The notes beneath the pieces are model-generated. The model made no database searches. It saw nothing but the letters and a program-made list of their open reading frames with translations, and was not told where the DNA came from. 64,000 bases of DNA. Origin: an uncultured Oscillospiraceae bacterium (GTDB lineage: Bacteria > Bacillota > Clostridia > Oscillospirales > Oscillospiraceae). This document shows positions 1-12,000 of the stretch, in pieces. Position numbers and translations under genes: made by a program. Numbering within the stretch: the stretch's first letter is position 1; the number at the start of each line of letters is the position of its first letter. The DNA lies in the NCBI GenBank assembly GCA_944387095.1, contig CALXDP010000002.1, positions 1 through 64,000 of the forward strand. Direction: 5' to 3'.

Positions 1-1
1 C

Positions 2-3000
2 ATGGTGGTGGGCCTGCTGCCTTCCACCGCCTTCGCCTCCTCGGGAACAGGGGGCGGGGACACAGACAGCGGCGTCACGGACAGCGGCGACGTATCCGTC
101 ATGGATCTGGGCCAGTACTCCGTCCGCTTCCGGCAGGACGCGGCCAACAGTACTGAGATCGCCGTATACGCGGTGTCCAGCGACGGGACCCCGCTGGACA
201 TTAACACGAGCGTGACCCCTGTGACCTTGGACGGGGTGACCTTCAACCTGGAGCCGGTGGAGGACGGGATCATCTTCATCGACAACCTGGTCTCGGGCTA
301 CGGCCTGCTGTCGGTGCGAGGCACTGACGGGACAGACTACTTCTTCAACACCGCCACATGGGGCTCGGCGGGCTCGGCCACCGGCTCCGATAGCATCAGC
401 ACCATCACATATGAAGATGTAACCACCAACCAGGCGCAGGGTATCTACCTTTGGTACAATACTGAGGCAGAGCAGACCATCCCTGTGCAGATGGTCAGTC
501 GGGTTGTCCAGTCGGGCGGAAACCAAGACGCGCCCATCGGCAGTGTCAGCACCATGGCCAGTGGCATTGTGGACAACGCCAAGGCCCAGGGCGCCCTGTC
601 GGAGGCAGGCATTGCAACGACCTATGCTTTCCTTCACGCTGAGCTGCGGCCTGTGGATGACAGCGTGTCCTCGGTGGACGCCATCGCGGTGGAGTCCATC
701 CGCCGGGTGAACGGATACTATGTGGTCACCAGTACGGACACCACCAACACCTATGACTACTTCGACGTGTCCTCCTGGGAGGTCTATCTGGTGTTTACCC
801 CGGCCTACCGGGTGACCATTACGGTCAACAACGTGCGGACGGACACCACCATCGACGGGGAGCAGATCCCCAAGTCGGATACCGGCACAAACGTTCCCAC
901 GGAGACGGTATACACCTACCAGATCCCCCAGAACGGCACCCTGTCCGTAGAGTTCATCCTGGGCCAGCGGGCCAATATGCGGGTGGTCAACACCACCGGC
1001 GGCGAGGAAACGGTTCTCTTTGACTCCGCCCGGGCGCAGGATGGCTTCCAGACCAAGCTGTGGACGCTGGAGATGAGCGGCGATGATGTCTCCCAAGATC
1101 AGACCATCACCGTGAACATCACCCGGTCGGACACCGCCTATAACCCGAGCAATGGTAGCGGCGTGGGCACCGGCTATCGGCTGGAGTACAGCGACTATCT
1201 AAGCAACAACAGTGAAGCCCAGCGGTGGCACAACTCGGATATCCGGATTGTGAATAATGGCTCCGCATGGAATGCGGCTGGCACCAGTCTGAAAAACACG
1301 GCCAACGGGCAATATACCATTAACGAGGGACAGGCACTCCGCTTCTACGGCGGCAATCAGGGCAGCGAGGCGATGTTTCCCAATTCCATTGTCATCAATG
1401 GTGTGTCCATTCCCCTGAGTTTCGAGATCAGCTGGACCAAACCGTCGGATGTCACTGGCGACACCCCGTACAGGTATCAGCAGCGGAGCACCTTTACCGC
1501 CTACTTCGACGTGGTCACCGCCACCCAGGTGGGCACTGACCCCCGGATGATGTTTCAGGTGGAGGTTTGGACCTGTGTGAGGTGGAACCGACTGAGTGAG
1601 GGTATACGCCCCACTGAAAGCTTTGTGGAGCTGCGGTTCATCGAGCTGTATAACGGTATCTCCATCACCAGCGGCAACCTGGGTGCCAACAACAACCAGC
1701 GCACCATTATCCTGGACGAGATCGATACGGGCCTCACGGGCCGTGACTCGGGCGACAGAACCCTGATGCCGGGCTCTGGCGTCGACGTGGAGGGAGCCAA
1801 CAGCAGCTCCCAGGCATCTCTCGTCGTGACGCCGGAGTTCGGCTACTATGTGGATGACGTCATAATTACCAGTGCCAGCAACGCGGCCCTACAAAAACCT
1901 GGAAACGCAGCGAGCAACTGGTGGGGGACCGTGAACTACTGGTTCAACACCAACTCTACCGCCGGAGCGGACGGCCGGTACAACGGCGGGTTGATCGACG
2001 GGCGGGAACGTGGCGTTGTGAACTCGGAAACGATTAACTTCCAACTGCGCTACCACATGGACAACCAGCAGGACTCCTCCTTCGTTTACCTGGATCCTCA
2101 GCAGTTCCTGTTGACGGGCGCGTCCACCACTGATGACGGCACGGAAATCACCCAGTACACCAACACCCCCGCCCTCATTGATGTACCCCTCCGGGTGCCT
2201 GAAGGGCAGATGTTCCTGGGCTGGTCGGTGATTCGCAACGCTGATGAGAACGATCCCCGCTACGGGATCGGCGAGGTTATCCCCCGCTCGGTGATCATGA
2301 GCAACCCGGACTGTGTGGAGTACACCAGCACCGTGGGCCAGGCCGTCATCGACCTGTACCCCGTGTTTGTCCCCATTGATCCAGAGACCTTCACCAGCTA
2401 CGCAGTGGTGCTCCACATCGGAGATAACATCCAGACCCACCTCTTCAGCGATATCCCCACTGGCTCGTTGATCCTGCGGGAGTCTGTGCTGGCCACGGAC
2501 ACTATCTCCAACATCGTGAACCAGCTGCCCGCCAACTATGCCCTGGACGGAGGACGTAGCGACAGCCGCATCACCGCTACCAACGAGCTGGTCACCTTTA
2601 ACCTATACTACTATGATACCAACAGTGTGGACATCACCTTTATCTCGGACTATGGGTTTGTGGATGTACAGACCCCGGGAGAGTACACCGAAGAAACACG
2701 CTCGTTCACGCCAGGCGATGTGATGCCCACAAACCAAATCCCCGTACCCTATGAGCAAGATGTGGGGGCCACCTTCATCGGCTGGTCCCGTCTCGGCACG
2801 GACGATCTGGCGGGCGCCACCCAGATGACCAGTCTGGCCAACGCCACGGCTCCTTATCAGGCCACCACCTACTATGCGGTGTATGCCGAGGACGTGACCC
2901 TCACCTTCTTTAACTACAATGGCATCAACTGGGACGGTGAAGAGCCCCACACGATCACACTGCCCTATAATACCTCCGTCACCGAAGATCAGCTGCAGCA

Positions 3001-6000
3001 GCTCACCATGTGGCGGGGCAGCGTGAACGGCTATACCTTCTCCCACTGGTCCCAGACCAGCCTGTTCGGTGTGGAGATACGCGACACCCAGTTGACCACC
3101 ACGCGTTTTACCGCGGACACCATTTTCTACGGGATTTACACCCCGGTACAGGACATCAACATCACCCTGAACGCCAACGGCAGCGGGGCCTACTTCCCCA
3201 GCTCGCCCGACACCGGTGCTGGTAACAGTACCCTGCAGATGTCCAACCTGACCTTCGGGGAGAGCATCACCGCAAATAGCCAATACCGGCAGCCGGTCCG
3301 GCCGGGCTACATCTTCGTGGGCTGGTCGGAGCACAACAACGCGGATGTGGGCAACGCCACCATCACCGCCGGCACCGACGTGACTACTTACTACGCGGTG
3401 TGGATCAGCCCCGAGCTGCAGGTGGAAATTGTGAGTAATGACGAGTACGTATTCGACGGCACGGCCAAGACTCCCACTCTTCGTGTTACCTATGCCGGCG
3501 AGGAGATTTTGGCTGGGAATGGCACCACCGGCTACCAGGTCAACTGGGGCGATAACATCAATGCGGGCGATGTGTTTGCCACCGTCACCTATCAGGGGCA
3601 CACGGGCTACGCCACCTTCCGGATCGAGCGGGCCAACATCTCCGCCATCGCCGAGATCGTGGAGACAGCCACGTGGGACGAGATCCAGTTGCAAAACACG
3701 GGCACGCAGCTGCTCTTCACCGGCTCGCCCATCCATCCCACCGTCACCGTTACCGACAGCCGCACCGGTGTGGTTAACGGCGGCGCCAACCCTCACGTGC
3801 TCGACCCCTATGTGGATTACCAGGTGTCCTACGGTACCAACACCGCCGTGGGCGGGGGCACTGTGTCCATTATGGGCCTGGGCAACTACCAGGGGGAGGC
3901 AACATTTAATTTTTCCATTGTAAACACCGGGGCGGACAACGGAGGGGAGAATAACCGGATCGAGATCGCCTTCGCCGAAATCCCCGACCAGATCTACAAC
4001 AGCGGAAACATGCCCACAAACTTCTCCTATGTGGTGTATGACAGGACAAACAACCGCATTCTGCGGGTGGATGAGGACTTCCGGATTAACCTGCCCACGG
4101 ACGGAAACTGGAACATCGGTCAGGTGGATCTGACTGCCACCGGTATCGGTGACTACCAGAACCTGAACGCCCAGACCAGTTTCCAGATCCGGGGCATGTC
4201 TCAGAGCCTGACGGTCCGCGTCACCCCCGACGTGATCACGGGCAGCGCGCAGAATCCCACCATTACAGTCAGCGGGCCCGAGGGCAATTTGACGGAGAGC
4301 GACTACACCCTGACCTACCGTTATCTCAGCGGGGACCAGTGGGGCTCGGATACGGACTTCACCCTCGCCCAGATCAGCACCGCTCTGGCTCGGCCCGGTA
4401 TGTACGTCATCACCGCCAACGGCCGGAACGGCTATGATGGCGCCAGCGGCTCGGCCACCTTTGTGCGCAACGACCTGACCTCCGGCAGCGGCGGACTAAA
4501 TGTCAGCTTCGCTGACTTGGAGGGCAACGGTGTGTTCGACTATACCGGCGCGAACTACTGGGATCAGGTGCAGGCGGCGCTCCAGGTGACCGTGGGTGCG
4601 GACAGCGCCGAGGTGCCCAGCTACACCATCAACGTGAGCGGCCCCAACAGCGGCAGCTGGAGCGGTACCTATAGCGGCAGTGCCTATAACTGGGGTGGAA
4701 ATCCGCCTAGCGTAGTGAATGCGGGTACCTACACCATCACAGTAGAGTCCAACGATGTGATGTCGGATGGCAGCACCGGAACCGCCTACGTCTATGTCAA
4801 CCAACGGAACATCGCGGACGTGACATTGAGCGGCCTGACCTCCACCGTGGAATACGGCCAGATCAACGCCCAGCCCACAGTCACCCTCACCGATGAGGGA
4901 CTGGATCCCAGCGCGGGCGACGGTGTGCTGACGCCGGGCGTGGGCAACGACTACACCCTCAGCTGGAACACCAGCAGCTTCGGCAGCGTGGGTACCAAGG
5001 TGATCACCATCCAGGGCATCGGCAACTATTACGGCAATCAGGTGGCGACCTATACTGTCACACCCAAGACCATTACCATCGGTGCGCCCACCGACAACCA
5101 GCCGAATACAGCCGACTCGGATGACTGGGACGAGCTATTCCTGACCTACGGCTATTCCCGAGATGATGTGAATGAGGCGCTGACCGGCCTAGCAGAGTAC
5201 ATCCAAGCACAGGCGGTGAACGGCGACAGCATCACCCCCCACCTCTACGTGGACGACAGCCTGTCGGTGAACTACTGGCCAGATGAGCCCAGGAACGGCG
5301 CACCCCACATTCACCTCCACGGGGACCTGACCGGCGACAACGCCGACAGCTACCGGCTGGTGTTCCAAACAGAGGTGTGGGTCAGCCCGTTGGATCTGAA
5401 CGATCCAGGCACGGAGCATACGGTCCGCGTCCAGGCCAACCCCGATAACCACGGCTACAACGGCAGTCCCCACACGCCGGAAATCCAGGTCCACGTGGAC
5501 AACCGGCTGCTGATGGAGAACACGGACTTCCGGGTTACCCAGATCTCCTTCCAGGGGCCAGATGACGGGAGTTCGAGTGTGGTCTACACCTGGTCCAGCG
5601 GCCAATGGCAGAACGCCGAGGGCAATAACGACTGGACGAACACACCCAAGGGCATGACCGCCATCGGCACTTATACCATCACCGTCACCGGCATCGGTAG
5701 CTACCAGGGGCAGGTGGCCACGGCCGAGTTCCGGGTCACCTCCAACGAGACGCCCACTGTGAGCGTGGAGATCGACCTGGCGGCCCAGGAGCAGATCTAC
5801 ACCGGTCAGGAGATTACCCTGCCCAACACAGCCCTGACCATCATGACGGGCGACGAGGAAGTGACGCTTCCGAATGATAACATCCGCCTCATCTACAGCG
5901 ACAACCTTAACGCGGGTCAGGCCACCGTCACCGTGTTCTACACCCTGTCCGGTGGCGGCACCGCCATTGGAAGCGCCGAGTTTGAGATCTTGCCTAAGGA

Positions 6001-9000
6001 TATTTCAGTGGAGCAGGATACAGACAATGAGATCCAGGTGACCGGGTATGAGCAGGACGCCACTTTCACCGGCGATCCTATTGAGCCCCAGATCACCGTC
6101 ACCTATTCCCCCGCCAGCGTGTCCGGGCATACCAACACTCTGCGGCAGCCGGGGGACATCTCGGTGAGCTACGGCGATAACACTCAGGCGGGTACTAACG
6201 CGGGCACCATCACCATCACCGCGGCCCCGGGCGGCAACTACACGGGGACCCGTATCATCCAGTTCAATATCGTGCACGTCCCTGTAGACCTGACCTTCCA
6301 GAGCTGGGATCCGGAGAATGGCTACAACAACAGGATCCAAGAAACGGTGGAGGGCATCGTCCTGGGCCAGACCATCCGTGACTTCGGTAATGGCAAGGAG
6401 GATTCGATCACCGCCCTGGCGGGTGATATCCCGGGCTATCGGTTTGTGGGTTGGGCGGAAGGTTCTCCCTTGGCGTCGACCAGCCAGACGGCTGATCTGA
6501 TGCAGCGGGCAAACTTTAACGCCGATGCCACCTTCTACGCCGTCTACGCGCCGCTGGCCAACATCTCCATCACACTGGATCCCAACGGTGGAACCTATAA
6601 CGGCCAGACGACCGCCACGACGGTGGACAGCCTGACCTTCGGCACCACCTATACGCCGAGCACACCCACCCGGACGGACTATACCTTTGCCGGCTGGAGC
6701 ACCACCAATGCCGCCGCCGTGGGCAGTATGGACATTACCGTCCCGGCTACCAGCCAGACCTACTACGCCATCTGGCTGAGCAACGACATTGCCCTGGACG
6801 TAGAGGTATCCTACAATGCTGGAACTGATGGCCGCTTCGTCTACAACGGGCTGGAGCAGCTGCCCACCATCACCGTCACCGACCGAAACGGCAATCCATT
6901 GGATGACGTGACCGTGGCCAACGTGCAATGGGACAGCGGTTCTGATCGCACCAGTGCCGGCACCCATACCGGTGTGGTGATCCACGATGGATACCGGGGC
7001 CTAGTGGTATACACCATTGATCCCAGGCCCATCACCACCAGCGCGGCCGTGGCTTTGGGCAGCACCAGCGTGGCGTACAACGGCCAACCCCAGAGGCCCA
7101 ACGTTACCGTCACCGACAGCGGACTGCCCGCGGGGGATCAGGCACTGGTCCTCGGCGTGGACTACAGCGTGGCCTATGGCAACAACTTGAACGTGGCGGA
7201 TAGCCCGGTCACCGTCACCGTCACCGGACATGGCAACTTCACAGGCTCGACTCGTACCACCTTCACCATTACGCCGTACACCGGAACACTGCACGTGGCT
7301 CCCATCGAAAATCAGGCCTTCCAGAATGGCGCTGATGTGAATCTGGATAAAGCTGACCTGGTGGTCTACGATGACCACGGCAACGTGCTGGCCGACAGCG
7401 ACTACGAGCTGAGCTACGACGGTGCTCATTCCGCCATCGGGCAGGCGAACATCATCGTGACCGGTGCTGCGGGCGGCAACTACGCCGGGGCTACTGGCAA
7501 CGGCAGCTTCCAGATTGTCGGCCCCGATGGTACGGGCAGCGGCCTCACCGTCACCGTGAATCCGCCCCAGGCTGCGTATAACGAAGGCGGCCCCGACGTT
7601 ACTGTTCGGCTGGGTGAGCTGGCCCTGAACGAGGACAACGGGGACTACACCCTGAGCTTTGCACAGTTCGTAAACGGCGTCTGGAGCACTGCTGGTGTCA
7701 CTGAGGACAGCCTGGCGCAGCCTGGCATGTACCGCATTACCGCCACCGGTAACAACGTCTATGCTAGCGCCGGCAGCGGCAGCGCCATTTTCGTGCGCAC
7801 CCCGGCGAACACCTCCGAGGGTGGCAGCGGCGATGAGACAGGGGACATTCAGTATACTGGACTCAATGTGGGCGGCTCCGCCGGCCTGATCTTCAACGGT
7901 CAAGACAGACTGAACGATGTGCTGGGCAGCCTGCGGGTGACCAGCGGCGGTACCCCCGCTGCCGATCTTACCCTGGGCCAGGATTACCAGATCTATGTGA
8001 ATAACACACAGGTAACCCAGCAAGACGGTGTCTATACCGGCGCTGCTATGACCAACGCCGGCGCGTACACCATTGAGATCCAGGGCATAAGCGGTTATGC
8101 GAACAGCTCCGTTTCCACCACCGTCTACATCCAGCCCAAGGACATCAATAATGATACGGTGACCGTGGTGGACGAGGGCGGCAGCAGCATCGTCTATACT
8201 GCCGAGTACACTGGTACGCTTCAGCAGCCCACCATTCGGCTCCGCGACACGGAGTATGATAGGATGACTGTCAGCACCGATTACCGGGTGGAGTACGACG
8301 CTCGCGATTTCATTGACGCGGACACCTACGTAATCACGGTGGAGGGTACCGGTAACTACACTGGTATCAAGACCCTGGCCTACACCATCACGCCCGTCGA
8401 GATCACCTACAATGATGATGTGGAACTGGACTACGGCTATGCCTCGGTGAGCCGGCAGGTGGTCCTGGAGGCCGTTGAGCACGGTATTGTGGACGGGGAT
8501 AACGTGGCCCTCAACCTGTATCTGCCGTACGGCCTTGACGCGGGCGTGCACAGTGACGTGACCCAGGGCTACTTAACCGGCCCGGACGCGGGTAACTATA
8601 CGCTGTCCCTGGGTAGCCAGGTGCTTGTCAATAAGACCAGCACCATCGATCCCGGCGAGGGCGGCAGCGGGGACGCCCCCAATAGCGACTTCCGCTTCTG
8701 GGCCTCCCCTGACAGCATGGAGGCCACCGGCGGTGTGGTGAGTCCGGAGTACTACATCACCCACAACAATGTGATGCTGGAGATCGGCGCGGACGCCGAT
8801 GCGGCGGATGCTGACTTCTACATCAGCAGTATCGTGATGGTTGGCGATCAGAGCAATACCAATCTGGTGAACACTGGTATGATCGCCCCCGGCACCTACA
8901 CCATCACTGCCACTGCCACAACGGAGGGCAACTTCACGGGTGAGCTAACCACCACCTTTGCCGTCATTCCTGCAACCAGCGGAGGAGGATTAACGGTTGA

Positions 9001-12000
9001 AGTTCTGGGTACGCACACCTACACCGGCGAGGCGATTACCCTCACAGGGGCTGACCTGCGCGTCATGTTCAACAGTACCGAGCTGCAGGAAGGCACGGAG
9101 TATGTGATCGTCGGCCATGAGCGCAACACCGTGCGCGGCACCGCCACCGTCAACATCGAAGGACGGGGCGCATACCTGGGCAGGACCGGCTCGGCCAACT
9201 TCGAGATCCAGCCAAAGAGTATCGGCACCGGAACGGCCACGCCCGCCGATACCATTGAAGTATCTGGTGTTGAGGATTCGTACACCTATCAAAACAGACC
9301 TATCCAGCCTGTGCCCACCATTCGGGATACGGCCCGGGGTGTGGATCTGCAGCGGAACTCCGACTACACGGTGGAGTATGGTGAGAACACCTCTGGCACT
9401 GGTACAGTCACCATCACGGGTACTGCCAACTACACCGGCAGCGTGGTGCTGACCTTCACCATCAATCGGGGGGACCGCTTTACCGTTAGCGGCGTTGAGC
9501 AGGCCTACACCTATACCGGCACTCCCATCGAGCCCGAACTCACGGTCCGTGACTCCAATGGCACTCTGTTGGAGGAAGGTGTTCATTACACGGTGCAGTA
9601 CGGCGACAACCTCAACGTGGGTATTGACGCTGGCTCTGTCACTGTGATTGGTCGGGGCGTGTATAGCGGCGTGCAGCAAACGGTCGCGTTTGATATCGTG
9701 GCCAAGCTACTCAACCTGGACGTGACGGTCACGCCCAACTCGGCGGTCTACAACAGCGCTACGGAGGTTGCCATCGACGTGGCGTTGGACGGTGAGAGCT
9801 TGACCCTCACTGATCACTATACCCTGTACTATCAGAAGTATGGTGAGGATGGCCAGCTTGGTCCGCAAACGTCCTTCACCGACCCCAGCGATCTGATGCA
9901 GGAAGCCGGTGTGTACGTGATCACCGCCAACGGCGCAGCAGGAGGAGCCTACGAGGGCGCCCTGGGCTCCGCCACCTTTGTGTGCCTGCCTGATGATCAG
10001 GGTGGCGGCGGCTTGGTCCCCGGCGGCGGCCAGGATGAGGAGGGTAACCCGATTACCGGCAGCAACAACCTCATCACCCTGACCTATGACGGAAGCAATC
10101 ACATCAGCGTACTGGACGACATCGTCATCTACAGGGCTGAAGATGGTACGGCGACCGATGAGGAAGTGGACTGCAACCGCACCATTACCTTCACCGGCGT
10201 GGGGACGTATACCGAGGGTCAGATGGTCAACTCCGGCCTCTACACCATTACCTATACGCCCACGGACCCGAGCATCACTGGTAATGCTTTCGTGTTCGTC
10301 ATCATCAATCCCAAGAGCATTCTGGATGGCGACATCCGGGTGAACGGACTGGGCGCCTCTGACTATACCTACACGGGCGAAGAGCAGATGGCCAACATTC
10401 AGGTTATTGATGACGGTATTAACACCGGCACCGAGCTGGACGTGAATGTGGATTACAATACCCTGTCCGGCGAGAGCGTGAGTCAGACCAATGCCGGCAG
10501 CTATAACATCCTCATCACCGGCATTGGCAACTATGTGGGCACCCGTCAGGAGATCTTCATCATCAATGAGGCGCCCATCACCGTGACCCAGGTTCGCGAT
10601 CCCATTGAGTACACCTATGGTTACGATGGGCCGATTGCCCTGGAAACTCCTGCGGATTACACTATCGAGGGTATTATGGCCAACGATGCAGGCAACGGCA
10701 ATGTTACCGTGACCCTGGAGATCCCCGATGGTCTCGATGCGGGCGACCATTTCATCCAGCCTGTTCTGGGCGGTGCCAGCGCACAGAACTACACCATCAC
10801 CGGCGGCGTGACTGTCATCGTCAATCCGATTGACATCACCGACCCCGATGGCGATGGTGAGCCGGGTGTGGATGAGGATGACAACGACGAGCCTGATCCC
10901 AATCCCGACAAGGGGGACGAAGACGGCGACGGCGTGGTGGATCCCGATGGGGACGAGGACGGCGATGGCTTCATCGAGGATGTCGAGGACGAGAACGGCG
11001 ACAAAGACGGCGTCATTGAGACTGTCAGCGGCTTCCGGGTGGAGATGAGCCCCGTGTCTCAGCCCTTCAACTCGCAGCCCCACAATCCCACCATCACCGT
11101 GACCTACCAGCCCGATGAGAATGCGCCGGGCACTGAACTGCAGCGGGATACGGACTACACCGTGACCTATTGGAACAGCGATGGTGAGCAAGTGACCGAG
11201 ATGATCGCGGTGGGCGAGTACACCGTGCGGGTCACCATGACGGGCAACTACCAGGGCGGCTTCGACCTGACCTACACCATCACCCCGGGCGAAGGCGGTG
11301 ACGGCGGCGACGGCGACACCGACAACGATGGCAACATCGAGGACGGCGACGGCGACCACGAGATCACCTGGGGCGGCTTCCATGTCACCATGGTACCCTA
11401 CAGCGCTGTCCACAATGGTCAGGCCCACCACCCGCGTGTAACGGTCACCTACACGCCAGACGGCGGCACCGCCACCACGCTGCAGGAGCAGCAGGACTAC
11501 AATGTGGGTTACTATGACAGTGAAGGAAACCTGGTGTCGGAAATGATCGATGTAGGGACCTACACCGTCCGGGTCACTGGCGTCGGTAACTACGATGGAT
11601 TCGTCTTTGAACTGGACTTCACCATCACGCAGCAGACCGGCGGAGGCGGCATCATTGTCCCGGATCCGGAGCCGGAGGGACCGGAAGTGGCCGATCCCGA
11701 CGACACTGGGGTGTCCGACTGGCTGGATACGGACAACCACAACGCCTATCTGCAGGGGTATGGCAACAATCTGTTTGTCCCCAACGCCAACATGAGCCGC
11801 GCGGAAGTGGCGCAGATGTTCTACAACCTGCTGCGCAACAAGGATGTGGCCATCACGGTATCCTTCAGCGATGTGCCCGCGGGCAGCTGGTATGCCGAAG
11901 CGGTGAACACGCTGGCCAGCCTGGGGATGATCAAGGGGGCAGGGGATGGAAGGTTCTATCCCAACAGCCCGATCACCCGTGCGGAGTTTATCGCCATCGC

